Part shown: positions 24,823 through 34,136 of the stretch, piece after piece
Position numbering within the stretch: the first letter of the stretch is position 1
Layout of the letters: each line of letters begins with the position of its first letter
Assembly: GCA_019637335.1 (NCBI GenBank)
Contig: JAHBVV010000013.1
Location: 62,001 to 126,000, forward strand
Reading direction: 5' to 3'
From: Candidatus Hydrogenedentota bacterium
GTDB taxonomy: Bacteria > Hydrogenedentota > Hydrogenedentia > Hydrogenedentales > JAEUWI01
Length of the DNA: 64,000 nucleotides
Translations under genes and position numbers: made by a program
Notes under the pieces: generated by a model
The model's input: the letters and a program-made list of their open reading frames with translations, nothing else
What the model was told of the DNA's origin: nothing
Database searches by the model: none

Positions 24823-26678
24823 AACATCCGCTGTACATCGGCGCACTCGTTGCCGCTTGCCTCGCCGTCGGCGCCGCCGCCACCCTGTGGCTGGGCGCGA
24901 CCATTTTCCGGCTGGACCGGGAACAGCGGGAATACCAGCAGCGTGCGGCGCTGGAGGAAAAGGTACGGCTCGCCCTGTGGCGGATGGACTCCGCGCTGGG
25001 CCCCTTCATCGCGGCGGAGAGCATGCGGCCCTACAACCTCTACAGCGCATTTTACCCGACGGCCGAGGCGGTCGACATCGCAAGCAACGCCGTCATTCAC
25101 GATCCGGTACTGTTGCCCTCGCCCCTCCTGACCTTCAGTTCGCCCTATATCCGCCTCCATTTCCAGATAGACGCCGCGGGGCAACTTAGCTCGCCCCAGT
25201 TGCCCGATGAAGAACAACGCCCGCTCGCGCAGGAAGCGTATCTCGCACCCGGCGCGCTGGTGGAGGCACTCGACCGCCTGCGGGAACTCCGCCCGCTCGT
25301 GCAATACGAGCCGCTCCTCGCGCAGCTCCAGCAAACCGGCACGGGCCCGCCGCCGATCGAGCAGGCCAGCATGGCGCAGCCGGCCACGGACCCGGCGCAG
25401 GCGACCAGCAACATCTCCGAGCTATTGTCACGGAGAAATCAAGCGACCGCCCAACAGCAAGCGCCCCCCACAAAACTTTCTATCAAGGGCGGCGGCCGCG
25501 GGGGCCGCACCGGCGGACGGAGTGGCGACCTCGGATGGGTTGTAGAAAGCCCGCCTGCCGCCCCCCCCACGCCGTCCATGCCCGACACGGAGCGGGCCCC
25601 CGGCGCGCCCGGCTGGAACGAGGACCCGATGATCCCGCTCTGGGCGGGTGGCGAACTGCTCCTCGCGCGCACCGTGCGCAACGGCGGCCCCATCCTTCTC
25701 CAGGGATGCTGGCTCGATTGGCCCGCCATCAATGCCTGGCTGCTCGGATTGTGCGAAGACCTGCTGCCCGGCGCTCGGCTCGTACCGGCGGACAACAGCA
25801 CCGCGTGGAACACTGAAATGCCCGGAAGACAACTCGCCTCCCTCCCCGCCCGCCTCGTGCCCGGCCCGCAGCCCACGGGAACCGCAGGCCGGACCTCACC
25901 GGTGCGGATCTACCTGCTCGCCTCCGTCGGCGGCATCGCCGTGGCCACGCTCGCCCTGACGGCGCTGCTGTGGGGCGCGGTCTCCCTCAGCGAGCGCCGC
26001 GGACGCTTTGTCTCCGCCGTCACCCACGAACTCCGCACCCCCCTCACCACCTTCCGCCTCTACACGGAAATGCTCGCGGGCGGCATGGTGTGCGATCCCG
26101 AAAAACGCCAGCAGTACTACGAAACTTTGCACGAGGAATCCGCGCGACTGTCCCACCTCGTGGAAAACGTGCTCGCCTACGCGCGCCTGGAGCGGGTGCG
26201 GCTCCCGGACCGGCTCGAAACACTCCCGGCAGGCAAGGTGCTGGAAAAAGTCGCCCCCCGCCTCGAAGCGCGCGCCGCACAGGGTGGCATGTCACTCGCC
26301 CTCGAAATCTCCGACTCCGAAGCCCCCATTCGCGTCGATCCCGACCTCGTGGAGCAGATCCTCTACAACCTGGTCGATAACGCCTGTAAATATGCATCGG
26401 CGGCAGGAGACCGGCGCATCCATGTCCGCACCGCGCTGGAAGGGCGCTTCGTGGCCATCCGCGTAAGCGATCACGGCCCCGGGATCCCGCCGCGCGACGC
26501 CAGGCGCATCTTCAGGCCCTTCACCAAGTCCGTCCATGAGGCCGCCCGCTCCGCGCCCGGCGTGGGCCTCGGGCTCGGCCTCAGCCGGAGGCTGGCCGCC
26601 TCCATCGGCGCCACCCTCCGGCTGGAACCGCACGGGGAAGGCGCCTGCTTCACACTCCGTGTGCCCCGCCAGGGCTGA
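24819..26678 (+). CDS. Sensor histidine kinase with large proline/glycine-rich extracytoplasmic domain
   Basis: A 619-residue membrane kinase whose ATG at 24819 overlaps the regulator stop. Helices at about 5-25 and 364-388 enclose an unusually large (about 335-residue) extracytoplasmic region. Its middle (about 200-280) is low-complexity, rich in Q, P, G and R, with a GGGRGGRTGGRSG run. There is no clear HAMP domain. The kinase core has the H-box FVSAVTHELRTPLTTF, the N-box LVDNACKYAS, DHGPGIPPRDA and GLGLGLSRRLA. Its sensor does not resemble a known domain. The upstream VWA protein is a candidate ligand or partner; that is inference from the operon. Confidence 0.88.
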   Translation: MKHPLYIGALVAACLAVGAAATLWLGATIFRLDREQREYQQRAALEEKVRLALWRMDSALGPFIAAESMRPYNLYSAFYPTAEAVDIASNAVIHDPVLLPSPLLTFSSPYIRLHFQIDAAGQLSSPQLPDEEQRPLAQEAYLAPGALVEALDRLRELRPLVQYEPLLAQLQQTGTGPPPIEQASMAQPATDPAQATSNISELLSRRNQATAQQQAPPTKLSIKGGGRGGRTGGRSGDLGWVVESPPAAPPTPSMPDTERAPGAPGWNEDPMIPLWAGGELLLARTVRNGGPILLQGCWLDWPAINAWLLGLCEDLLPGARLVPADNSTAWNTEMPGRQLASLPARLVPGPQPTGTAGRTSPVRIYLLASVGGIAVATLALTALLWGAVSLSERRGRFVSAVTHELRTPLTTFRLYTEMLAGGMVCDPEKRQQYYETLHEESARLSHLVENVLAYARLERVRLPDRLETLPAGKVLEKVAPRLEARAAQGGMSLALEISDSEAPIRVDPDLVEQILYNLVDNACKYASAAGDRRIHVRTALEGRFVAIRVSDHGPGIPPRDARRIFRPFTKSVHEAARSAPGVGLGLGLSRRLAASIGATLRLEPHGEGACFTLRVPRQG

Positions 26679-26768
26679 TGCCCGCCCTCCCGCTTCCAGC
26701 GCCACGAACTTACTTGTTTACTACAAGTAACTCCGCGCGTAACCATTCATCCATGGAGGTGTGACCAT

Positions 26769-26861
26769 GCCACCGTCGGCGAACGGCTCGTTGCGCGAGT
26801 GCCCGATGTCTCGCATCTCGTCGACCGCGCCGTGGATCACGGCCTGATGACCCGAACCCGC
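26769..26861 (+). pseudogene. Fragment of a MarR-family regulator
   Basis: One frame reads TVGERLVARVPDVSHLVDR followed by AVDHGLMTRTR. This is the recognition-helix and wing region of MarR proteins (usual form ERLVxRxPDVTRLVDRLExxGLVxR). No start, N-terminal helices or proper C-terminus are present; downstream codons lose the pattern. The rest of the gap 26679-26943 shows nothing else. Confidence 0.55.
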
Positions 26862-26943
26862 CCAGAACACGCTCATCGGCCTGCTGGCGAGTCTCCGCAA
26901 TGCGCGGTAGATGCTGGCGGAGGCGACGATGTTTTGAAAGCGA

Positions 26944-27840
26944 TCACGGGCTAAACACGCGGTCGTAGCGACCCATGAACAGGGCGCTGTCCGGGCTTAC
27001 CGGAAAGCGATCCGAGGGGTACCTGATGAACGTGGCGTGCCCGTCCAGGTAGAGGACGTTGCCGCCGCCCGGGACGTGGGAAAAGGGCTCGACGTTGCCG
27101 CTGATATGGTCCCACATGAGGGGGACTTCGCTGGCGGCTTTGCTGGAGGCGCCGGGGTTGTTGATGTCGGTGATCAGAAAGCGCTCGATGCCCTGGCGCA
27201 GCCGGTAGAGCGTATCTCCGCCGCCGGCCTGGGTGCCCGCGTGGGCGCCCGAGAAGGTGTAGTCGCGATCGCTGGCGGCGCCGTACGTCGCGATGTTTTC
27301 GAGGCCGAGCTCGCCGAAGGGCGTCGTCAGCATTTCGGCGGTCGTGTAGCGCCCGCCATTGGCCGTATCCGATCCCGGCGTACCCAGCAGCGCCCCGAGG
27401 ACGTTCACGTCTTCCATCACGAGCCAGCCGGTGTAGTTGTAGGGCCCGCGGGCGAGTTCCTCGGGCTGAATTTCACCGTCGCCATTGCCCTTGTCTCCGT
27501 CGTAGCGCTCCAGCGGGGTGCCGCGCGGGGTGGAGGGACACCAGACCACCTCCAGGTCCGAGAGGTACTCCGGGTAGACATCGGGGCCGTTGAAAATGTG
27601 TTCGGCGCTCAGGTCGCCGAAGACGTTGCGAATGAGCCGCGGCGGGAAACGATTTCCGGCGCTCTCGTTGGCGTACATGTGCAGCGCGAGGCCAATTTGT
27701 TTGAGGTTGTTCTGGCAGGAGGCCCGCCGCGCCGCCTCGCGCGCCCGGGACAGGGCCGGAAGCAGCACCGCCGCGAGGATGCCGATGATGGCGATTACGA
27801 CCAGAAGTTCGATGAGGGTAAAGCCCCGGGGTGACTTCAA
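26944..27840 (-). CDS. DUF1559 prepilin-like (H-X9-DG) protein
   Basis: A 298-residue protein of the DUF1559/SBP_bac_10 family. A type III (prepilin) signal at the N-terminus ([21 protein letters not shown]) is followed by [20 protein letters not shown] and [15 protein letters not shown]. Near the C-terminus [17 protein letters not shown] carries the H-X9-DG motif. These proteins are numerous in Planctomycetes, Lentisphaerae and related phyla and form pilus- or pseudopilus-like surface structures. The start is a TTG at 27840 with AAAGG eight bases upstream; no ATG is available. A diverged paralogue lies at 28434-29417. Confidence 0.92.
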   Translation of the reverse strand: MKSPRGFTLIELLVVIAIIGILAAVLLPALSRAREAARRASCQNNLKQIGLALHMYANESAGNRFPPRLIRNVFGDLSAEHIFNGPDVYPEYLSDLEVVWCPSTPRGTPLERYDGDKGNGDGEIQPEELARGPYNYTGWLVMEDVNVLGALLGTPGSDTANGGRYTTAEMLTTPFGELGLENIATYGAASDRDYTFSGAHAGTQAGGGDTLYRLRQGIERFLITDINNPGASSKAASEVPLMWDHISGNVEPFSHVPGGGNVLYLDGHATFIRYPSDRFPVSPDSALFMGRYDRVFSP

Positions 27841-27957
27841 GCGCTGCTACCTTTTCGTTACTCCCACCCATCCGTTCGACACCGTATCACGGCGTGTAGG
27901 TTATGTTCAACGCCGTGTAGATGCAAACGCGCGGGGTGATAGCGCATACTGCGCCGC

Positions 27958-28437
27958 ATGATCCTCCGACCCTACACGCCCGGCGACCTCGACGCGCTTG
28001 CGGCCATTTACCGCGACGCCGTGCTGCGCATCGGGATTACCGCGTACAGCCCCGAGCAGGCGGCGGTCTGGGCCTCCTTTCCGGACGACCGGTCGGCATT
28101 CGCGGGCTTACTGGAAAAGGGGGTTGCGGTAGTGGCCGAGCTAGACGGCCGGCCGGCGGCCTTTTGCCATCTGCATCCAGCCGACCATGTCTCGCTGCTC
28201 TACACGGACCCCCGGCATGCGCGCCGGGGCCTGGCGACTTCGGTCTACCAGGCCGTCGAGGCGCATGCGCGGGAACTTGGGCAGCGCGTGCTCACGACGG
28301 ACGCGAGCAAGATATCGCGCCCCTTTTTCGAGCGGCAGGGCTTCTCGGTCAGGCGCACGGAGCAGACCATCCGCCAGGGGGTCGCGTTCGAGCGGTACCA
28401 GATGGAGAAGCGCCTGGAACCGCCGAACGCGCGTTAG
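27958..28437 (+). CDS. GNAT-family N-acetyltransferase
   Basis: A 159-residue acyl-CoA-dependent acetyltransferase. The opening [21 protein letters not shown] is the usual GNAT start. The acetyl-CoA loop is [20 protein letters not shown] (motif A, R/Q-x-x-G-x-A), and [16 protein letters not shown] gives motif B. It resembles YafP-like acetyltransferases of small molecules or amino groups; the substrate is unknown. It ends overlapping the convergent DUF1559 gene by four bases. Confidence 0.88.
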   Translation: MILRPYTPGDLDALAAIYRDAVLRIGITAYSPEQAAVWASFPDDRSAFAGLLEKGVAVVAELDGRPAAFCHLHPADHVSLLYTDPRHARRGLATSVYQAVEAHARELGQRVLTTDASKISRPFFERQGFSVRRTEQTIRQGVAFERYQMEKRLEPPNAR

Positions 28438-29417
28438 ATCTGGCCCGGGAAGCGCCCCGGATAGGGCACGGACACGTAGAATTCCGCTTCGGGGCCGTTG
28501 CTGAAGCGGTGCAGCATGGTGTGGAAGACGATCCCGTAGACGTTCATGGGGAACCTCCGGTTGTTCGGGTAGTCCACGCCCTGAAAGTCCGCGTGGCCGA
28601 GGTCCGCCTGGCCCCATTTCACGAATTCCACATGCCCGTCCATGTACAGCAGGTTGCAGCCGCCCGGCACGTGGTTGAAGTGCCCGTCGTCGGCGATGTT
28701 GTCGCCCAGCACGAAGATCTCCGACTGGGCGCGCGCCGAGGCCCCTGGATTGTTGATGTCCGTGATGAGAAAGCGCTCGATCCCATCGCGCAGGCGGAAT
28801 ACGGTGTCGCCGCCCCCGTTTCCGAGGCCGTGCGCCACCGGCCAGTCGGCGTCCACCACATCGGGTTGCGCGAAGATCCGCTGTCCCTGGGCGATGATCT
28901 CCGCCTCGAAGGCGCCCACCCGCGCCGCATCGCTGGTCATTTCCGGCGAGATGGTCCAGCCCAGGTAGGTATACGGGTGGTCCGTGACCTCGCAGAAATC
29001 GACCCGACCGTTCTTGAGGTACGGCGCCACCTGGTTCGACAGGGCGTTGTCGCTGCCGGTGTTGTGCTGGTCCCAGGTTTCCAGGGCCGATGCGCCGTTG
29101 GGATTGCTGGGGCAGATCCCGAGATTGAAGTCGTTCAAGTAGTCGGGGTACAGGACTGACGGATCATAAATCTGCTCCCACGCGCTCACGGTGCCGTCGC
29201 AATGGTAGTTCTTCATCGGGGGATAGTGCTGGCCGCGGCTTTCGGCGGCGTACATCGTGAAGACGAGCCCCATCTGCTTGAGGTTGTTCTGGCAGTGCGC
29301 CCGGCGGGCGGCCTCGCGCGCACGGCTCAGCGCGGGGAGGAGAATGGCGGCGAGCACGCCGATGATGGCGATAACGACGAGGAGTTCGATGAGCGTGAAG
29401 GCGGATTTAGGCGACAT
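28434..29417 (-). CDS. DUF1559 prepilin-like (H-X9-DG) protein
   Basis: A 327-residue paralogue of the protein at 26944. The N-terminal prepilin signal is [20 protein letters not shown], then the conserved [20 protein letters not shown]. The C-terminal H-X9-DG motif lies in [17 protein letters not shown]. Two regions of about 40 residues around [11 protein letters not shown] are nearly the same in both paralogues. The ATG at 29417 has AGGAA upstream. A good promoter (TTGACA-16-TATAAA) lies at 29488-29515, so it is transcribed independently of its paralogue, from which it is separated by the GNAT gene. Confidence 0.92.
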   Translation of the reverse strand: MSPKSAFTLIELLVVIAIIGVLAAILLPALSRAREAARRAHCQNNLKQMGLVFTMYAAESRGQHYPPMKNYHCDGTVSAWEQIYDPSVLYPDYLNDFNLGICPSNPNGASALETWDQHNTGSDNALSNQVAPYLKNGRVDFCEVTDHPYTYLGWTISPEMTSDAARVGAFEAEIIAQGQRIFAQPDVVDADWPVAHGLGNGGGDTVFRLRDGIERFLITDINNPGASARAQSEIFVLGDNIADDGHFNHVPGGCNLLYMDGHVEFVKWGQADLGHADFQGVDYPNNRRFPMNVYGIVFHTMLHRFSNGPEAEFYVSVPYPGRFPGQI

Positions 29418-29487
29418 TTCGGGGTTCCTTTTAGGTGTTTGTTATTTGTGATGATTTATTAATAATTTATCAATTAGTTGACACTAA

Positions 29488-29515
29488 TTTATAATTTATG
29501 GCCTACTCCTGTCAA
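29488..29515 (-). promoter_or_regulatory. Sigma-70-type promoter of the DUF1559 gene
   Basis: Reading the minus strand, TTGACA (29510-29515) is followed after 16 bases by TATAAA (29488-29493). The leader is about 65 bases and strongly AT-rich, unlike the surrounding DNA, including TTGATAAATTATTAATAAAT which may be a binding site. Confidence 0.65.
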
Positions 29516-29529
29516 GAGGGGTGTTCTGG

Positions 29530-29728
29530 GAACTGCCACCGGCTGGCCAGTGCGCCGGGGGACTGCCTCCGGCTGGCCAGGCCGCTCAATCTTTGGCAGA
29601 GATGTGTCGAACCAGCCGGTGGCTGTACCCGCAGACAATTGTGGGTACAGTCGTTCAGGATGGGTGAGGTCACCGATTACGGATGAAGTTCCGGTTGCTT
29701 CGCAACCGGTACACAGCCGGGACGGCTG
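29530..29728 (+). repeat. Repeat-rich 5' flank of the group II intron
   Basis: Two near-identical units CTGCCACCGGCTGGCCAG (29533-29550) and CTGCCTCCGGCTGGCCAG (29563-29580) are followed by an inverted relative (AACCAGCCGGTGGCTG, near 29608) and a hairpin CTGTACCC/GGGTACAG. The last 40 bases contain the perfect hairpin CCGGTTGC-TTC-GCAACCGG and ACAGCCGGGACGGCTG. This tail recurs in inverted orientation at 50473-50513. No gene is present. Confidence 0.6.
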
Positions 29729-30203
29729 GTGCGGCCGGGCAAGGTCGTGTTTTTTTCTAGCGGGTGAGAATCCCGCCCCGGTAAGGTTGGCCGCCGCCGG
29801 GTAGCGAGTCCTTGGAGGGCGGGGAGTAATCCCCAACTTTAAGCGTAGGGCCGCAAGCATGTAGGCCGTAAGCCGTTAAGCGCGGACCCGTAGTCCGTAG
29901 GGTTGAAGGGATTGAGCCCCGAAATCCGGTCATTGGGTAGGACGACGCTTTTAGCCTGTCGGAAGTCAACACGGGCGGAGCTTAAGTGGCCTTGCTCCGT
30001 CCGCGCCCCGGGGTCAGAGACCATGGCATGCATGACACCACGAAAACACGGCAACCCGGGAGGCCCTGTGTTCCGCTTCCAGGGATGGGAGAGGACTCCA
30101 ACAACCGTAACTGGAAAGGCGGAGTTTATCGGGCACAGGGAGTCGGATTGTCTCGTAGTACCGATGAAGGCGGGTAATTCCGCTGGAGGAAAGGAGATGA
30201 CAC

Positions 30204-31595
30204 ATGGTCGGGCGATGTGAGGACACACCGGCTGCGCGCAGACGCAGGGAACCGGTGGCCACGAAATTGCATCGCATAGCATGCAAGGCCCGCAAGGAAC
30301 CGGAATTCAAGTTCACCAGTCTATATCATCTGATGAACGAGGACCTGTTGCGGGGATGTTTCGCGCAGCTGCGAGGAGATGCGGCTGCCGGAATAGACGG
30401 GAAGACGAAGGCGGAATACGCCGAGAATCTGGAGGCGAATGTGGCCGGTCTGGTAAGCCGGCTCCACCGGATGGCGTATCGACCGCAAGCGGTCCGGCGG
30501 GTGTACATTCCCAAGCCGGGCAGCGACAAAGGCAGGCCACTGGGTATACCTGCCCTTGAGGATAAGCTTGTGCAGTCCGGGATGTCCCGCATACTGGAGC
30601 AAATCTATGAGCAAGATTTCATAGAGGACTCCTATGGGTTCCGGGCGAAACGCAGCTGCCACGACGCGTTGCGCGCCTTGAGCGTGACCGTGGAATCGGG
30701 CCGGATAGGGTGGATTGTGGAGGCGGACATCAAAGGGTTCTTTGACAACGTCGATCACGATTGGCTCATGCGCTTTCTGGCGCTCCGGATCGGTGACAGG
30801 CGTATGCTGCGCATGGTAAAGCGATTTCTCAAGGCGGGCGTGCTCGAAGAAGGCAAGTTGTACGCCAGCGAGGAAGGGGTGCCGCAAGGCGGCAGCATAT
30901 CGCCCATACTCAGCAACATCTACCTTCACTACGTTCTAGACCTATGGTTCGAGAAAGGGTTTCGCCGCGTGTGCGGTGGAGCGGCGCGACTGATTCGCTA
31001 TGCCGACGATTTTGTGGCCTGTTTCGCCACGCAGGCGGATGCGGAACGGTTTAACCGCGAACTCGTCACACGTCTGGCCAGATTCGGCCTTGAGGTGGAG
31101 CCCGCCAAGACCAAGGTGCTGGCGTTTGGGCCTGACGCGGCAAGGCGTGCGCGGCGAGAAGGGAAGAGGAAACCGGAAACGTTTGATTTTCTGGGCTTTA
31201 CCCACTATTGCAGCAGAACACGCAACGGGCGGCGGTATCGCATGAAGCGGGTGACGGCGCGCAAGAAATTCCGCGTCAAACTCGCGGCCATGAAAGAGTG
31301 GCTGAAGGAAAATCGGGCGAAGATGACCACACTGGAACTATGGCAGAAGGTCTGCGAGAAACTGCGCGGCCACTATGGCTACTATGGGGTCACGGACAAC
31401 TCTCGGGGAATTGGCCGATTCCACGAAGCGGTGAAGAAGCTGCTGTACAAGTGGCTCAATCGCCGAAGCCAACGAAAAGCCATGACCTGGGAGAAGTTCA
31501 ACCTGATGGAAGGGCGATTTCCGCTGCCGCGGCCGCGTATAACAGTAAACCTGTTTGCGCGGCCCAAAGCCCCCGTACAAATCGACCTGTTATGA
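30204..31595 (+). CDS. ltrA: Group II intron reverse transcriptase/maturase
   Basis: A 463-residue intron-encoded protein with an AAGGAG ribosome site. Reverse transcriptase motifs are in order: RRVYIPKPGSDKGRPLGIPA, DSYGFRAKRSCHDAL, VEADIKGFFDNVDHDWL, EGVPQGGSISPILSNIYL, and RYADDF (catalytic YADD at 266-269). The maturase (domain X, GIIM) region covers about 380-440 with FHEAVKKLLYKWLNRRSQ. There is no C-terminal HNH endonuclease, as in class C introns. It binds the intron RNA to aid splicing and copies it into new DNA sites. Confidence 0.95.
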   Translation: MVGRCEDTPAARRRREPVATKLHRIACKARKEPEFKFTSLYHLMNEDLLRGCFAQLRGDAAAGIDGKTKAEYAENLEANVAGLVSRLHRMAYRPQAVRRVYIPKPGSDKGRPLGIPALEDKLVQSGMSRILEQIYEQDFIEDSYGFRAKRSCHDALRALSVTVESGRIGWIVEADIKGFFDNVDHDWLMRFLALRIGDRRMLRMVKRFLKAGVLEEGKLYASEEGVPQGGSISPILSNIYLHYVLDLWFEKGFRRVCGGAARLIRYADDFVACFATQADAERFNRELVTRLARFGLEVEPAKTKVLAFGPDAARRARREGKRKPETFDFLGFTHYCSRTRNGRRYRMKRVTARKKFRVKLAAMKEWLKENRAKMTTLELWQKVCEKLRGHYGYYGVTDNSRGIGRFHEAVKKLLYKWLNRRSQRKAMTWEKFNLMEGRFPLPRPRITVNLFARPKAPVQIDLL

Positions 31596-31618
31596 CAGCA
31601 TGTGAATGGCACTGTGAG

Positions 31619-31651
31619 GAGCCGTGTGCGTGAATAGCGCAAGCACGGTTC
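31619..31651 (+). ncRNA. Group II intron domain V (catalytic hairpin)
   Basis: GAGCCGTG pairs with CACGGTTC around a bulged and looped centre (TGCGTGAATAGCGCAAG). The catalytic AGC triad is at 31620-31622. Size and sequence match domain V, the most conserved part of group II introns, lying 23 bases after the maturase stop. Confidence 0.9.
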
Positions 31652-31796
31652 TGGGAGGGGCGGAGGGACAACCGAAAATGGACGGAATAACGTGGCACCG
31701 CCGAGAAATCAGGCGGCAAACAGAGAAAACAAACCCTGTCCTCAAATTCGGGAGCCCTCCGCCTACTCGACTCCTACTTTCTTCCATGCCATTTCG

Positions 31797-31832
31797 GAAA
31801 AAAGCCCACCACCCCTCCCGGGGTGATGGGCT
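31797..31832 (-). terminator. Rho-independent terminator of nrfHA
   Basis: On the minus strand AGCCCATCACCCC pairs with GGGGTGGTGGGCT across a four-base loop, with one G-U pair, then at least six T residues. It lies 63 bases past the nrfA stop. On the plus strand the G-U becomes a mismatch, which supports the minus orientation. Confidence 0.88.
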
Positions 31833-31894
31833 GTCATTCCGTATTTCGATTGCACTTCGCATCCCGCTCGCTGAGCCGACGCGTTTTCCAAGCC

Positions 31895-33472
31895 CTACGA
31901 CGCGGGGGACTGCCCTGCCGGGGTCACGCCGTGCAGCGGTTCGGGCTGTACCGTCGACGCCGGGGCCTCGGGGGCGCGCAGGCTGATCGCGGCGATGGTC
32001 GCCTGGCGCGAATAGTCGATAGACTCGGCCAACACCCGCGCCGCCTCCTGATCCGCGTGGAACCCGAGCGAGTTCTCGCTGCTGATGAAGTCGAGGCGCC
32101 ACTGCGACTTGCGTTGCAGCTCCAGCACAGGCGCCAGGGCTTCCTCCGAGACGCCCGCCGCCTGCGCCGCCAGGATCGCGTCCAGCATGTCCGTCATCGC
32201 CACCGCCGCCTTCTCCATGAGCGCCTTGTGGCGTGACTGGATCGTGTCAACCCGGGCTTTCAGCTCGGATTCGGGCACGTTGTGGCAGGTCTGGCAGGCG
32301 TTGTTGATGTTGTTCATCGGGCTCTGGACCCAGTGGCTGCTGACCTTCATCGCGCCCTCGCGCTCGTAGGGCATGTGGCAGTCCGCGCAGGAGACCCCGC
32401 TGCGCGCATGGATACCCTGGCTCCAAAGCTCGAATTCGGGGTGTTGCGCCTTATACAGCGGCGCGCCGGTCTCGCCGTGCTTCCAGTCGTTGAACGGCGT
32501 GCCGTCGGGGAACTTATGCTCGTCGTACATCGCCTCAATAAGATCAACCGTCAGGCCTTTGTCCCATGGGAAGAACAATGTCTCCTTCGGGCCGCAGTAG
32601 TACTCCACGTGGCACTGCGCGCACACGAGACTACGCATTTCCTGGCGGGACGCGTCCCGGTTCGGGTCGTAGGGGGTTTTCCGGTCCCCTTTCCGCCAGC
32701 GATCGATACTCGGCAGGTGCGGAACCTCCGCATCGCCCGCGGCCAGCGCCGCAATGCCGTTTACCAGGCCGGGCCGCGTGACCCGCATCGCCATCGTCTT
32801 CGGATCGTGGCAGTCCACGCAGCTCACCGGGTGGCCGCCCGGATCGCCGTGTCCATCCGGCGTTTTGACCAGCTCGGCATGGGCATCCGGGTAGTCCATC
32901 GCGCCGAGAATCTCGAAGCCTTTCTGGACGGCGGGCCAGTTGAAGTCGGCGGCGAGCGCCTCAGCGTCCGCGGACTGCCCCATCGCTTCCAGGCCGAGGC
33001 GGCGGTAGGTCGGAACCACGCTGGAGTGGCAGTGCAGGCATGCGCCCGGTTGCGATCGCTCGGTAACGCGTTTCGTCGCGAGCTGATCGGAAAGCATATA
33101 CGCGTGGCCCCGCGCTTCGCGGTAATCGATCGAAAACGCGTAGCCCGAATACAGGCGCACCAGCCACGGGTGCTCTTCAAGCTTCTGCGCGGGCATTGCG
33201 CTCGACCCCCCGTAGAAGCGCGCCGTGTCGGCCGTCCGCTTGTAGCTGTCGTGCTGGCGCGGCCAGTTCATGCCCCACGGCTCGGGGTCGGTCGAAATCT
33301 CGTTCACCTCCACCAGGCGTATAAAGGGCGTGCGCGCCTCTTGCTTGCGCCCGAAAATGTTCACCAGAAGCGCCGCCACCGCCACCGTCGCCACCGCCGC
33401 CCCGGCGAAGAGCCCAATCAGCACCGGCATGTTGATCCGATCCAGAAGTCCCGTTTTTTCGCTATTGCTCAT
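31895..33472 (-). CDS. nrfA: Ammonia-forming cytochrome c nitrite reductase, all-CxxCH type
   Basis: A 525-residue pentahaem enzyme reducing nitrite to ammonium with six electrons. The ATG at 33472 is followed by an uncleaved-looking signal or anchor (about 17-40). Haem sites are C145-LHCH, C218-VDCH, C284-AQCH, C362-ADCH and C393-QTCH. The catalytic region [11 protein letters not shown] and [19 protein letters not shown] is canonical. The first site, which carries the active-site haem, is CLHCH rather than the CxxCK of most NrfA proteins, placing this in the CxxCH subgroup, which does not need a dedicated lysine-type haem lyase. It lies 35 bases after nrfH and ends at a strong terminator. 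Confidence 0.93.
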   Translation of the reverse strand: MSNSEKTGLLDRINMPVLIGLFAGAAVATVAVAALLVNIFGRKQEARTPFIRLVEVNEISTDPEPWGMNWPRQHDSYKRTADTARFYGGSSAMPAQKLEEHPWLVRLYSGYAFSIDYREARGHAYMLSDQLATKRVTERSQPGACLHCHSSVVPTYRRLGLEAMGQSADAEALAADFNWPAVQKGFEILGAMDYPDAHAELVKTPDGHGDPGGHPVSCVDCHDPKTMAMRVTRPGLVNGIAALAAGDAEVPHLPSIDRWRKGDRKTPYDPNRDASRQEMRSLVCAQCHVEYYCGPKETLFFPWDKGLTVDLIEAMYDEHKFPDGTPFNDWKHGETGAPLYKAQHPEFELWSQGIHARSGVSCADCHMPYEREGAMKVSSHWVQSPMNNINNACQTCHNVPESELKARVDTIQSRHKALMEKAAVAMTDMLDAILAAQAAGVSEEALAPVLELQRKSQWRLDFISSENSLGFHADQEAARVLAESIDYSRQATIAAISLRAPEAPASTVQPEPLHGVTPAGQSPAS

Positions 33473-33507
33473 GATGCCCTGTCTTTCCTTCCGTTGCTGT
33501 CGGTGTT

Positions 33508-34008
33508 TCAGCGCGGCCCGTGGCCCACATCCGCGTGGCACTGGATACAGCTCGCCATTTCACCCCCCGCCTGCACGGGGAACATGTTGTGCACGACGTC
33601 CTGGTGGCATTCCAGGCAGTTGTTCTGCGTGATGCGCCGGTTGCGTGGCTTGATCTGGATCGGCTCGTGGAAGTTGTCCAGCGTAAACGCCACCGAGTGG
33701 AAGAAACCGTTGTCGGCCTTGGAGACATACTTTCCCACGAAATCATGCGGCAGGTGGCAGTCCACACACGCCGCAACGTGGTGGTGGCTCGATTTCTGCC
33801 ACGTGTCGTAATAGTCCTGCATGATGTGGCAATTCGCGCAGGCCCGCGGATCCGTGCTCAGGTAGCTGAAGCCATTGGCGTAGCCGAAGGTGAAGGTCCC
33901 CACTCCCGCCAGCGCGCCGCAAGCCAGCACGGCCCCCACGAGGATTGCCCGCCGCACGAGCATGGCCCGCGTCGGGCGGGCGGTCACAGGGTCGCTGCCG
34001 TCGTTCAT
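33508..34008 (-). CDS. nrfH: NrfH tetrahaem quinol dehydrogenase subunit
   Basis: A 166-residue NapC/NirT-family cytochrome anchoring NrfA to the membrane and passing electrons from quinol. An N-terminal transmembrane helix lies at about 20-42. Four haem motifs are C57-ANCH, C81-VDCH, C131-LECH and C154-IQCH. The linker [20 protein letters not shown] is characteristic of NrfH. The product and NrfA form the NrfHA complex. The gene is first in the operon, with AAGGGA before the ATG and a near-consensus promoter 72 bases upstream. Confidence 0.95.
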   Translation of the reverse strand: MNDGSDPVTARPTRAMLVRRAILVGAVLACGALAGVGTFTFGYANGFSYLSTDPRACANCHIMQDYYDTWQKSSHHHVAACVDCHLPHDFVGKYVSKADNGFFHSVAFTLDNFHEPIQIKPRNRRITQNNCLECHQDVVHNMFPVQAGGEMASCIQCHADVGHGPR

Positions 34009-34079
34009 CTGGGTCCCTTTTCGGCTGAGGCATCGCGCTCCCTGCCGGCACTTCCGCAGGTCAGCGCGTGACCGCCCCC

Positions 34080-34136
34080 ATCATAGTAAACAGGCCGCGC
34101 CCATGTCAAGAAATAATGTATATAAAATGCACTATT
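34080..34136 (-). promoter_or_regulatory. nrfHA promoter with upstream palindrome
   Basis: On the minus strand TTGACA (34104-34109) is followed after 18 bases by TATGAT (34080-34085), with the start expected near 34073. Just upstream, AATAATGTAT-N5-ATGCACTATT (34112-34136) is an imperfect dyad in an AT-rich island, overlapping the end of the symporter gene. It is placed where an FNR-, CRP- or NarL-type activator would bind; the identity of any protein is unknown. Confidence 0.65.

Larger units (their letters stand above)
29729..31771 (+). mobile_element. Group II intron with maturase gene
   Basis: The element is a retrotransposing ribozyme. The proposed 5' end is GTGCGGCCGGGC (consensus GUGYG), followed by about 470 bases of structured domains I-IV. 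The maturase frame comes next, then domain V (31619-31651) and a long domain VI whose stem GGCGGAGGG/CCCTCCGCC closes just before CCTACTCGAC at the 3' end. The 3' boundary is uncertain by a few bases. The maturase lacks an endonuclease domain, and the element sits directly after hairpins, both features of class C introns, which target terminator-like stem-loops. All expected parts are present and the frame is intact, so it may be active. Confidence 0.85.

Noticed and set aside
30281-30559. Alternative short frames inside the intron maturase
   Set aside because: They overlap the intact reverse transcriptase frame and have no ribosome site or motif.
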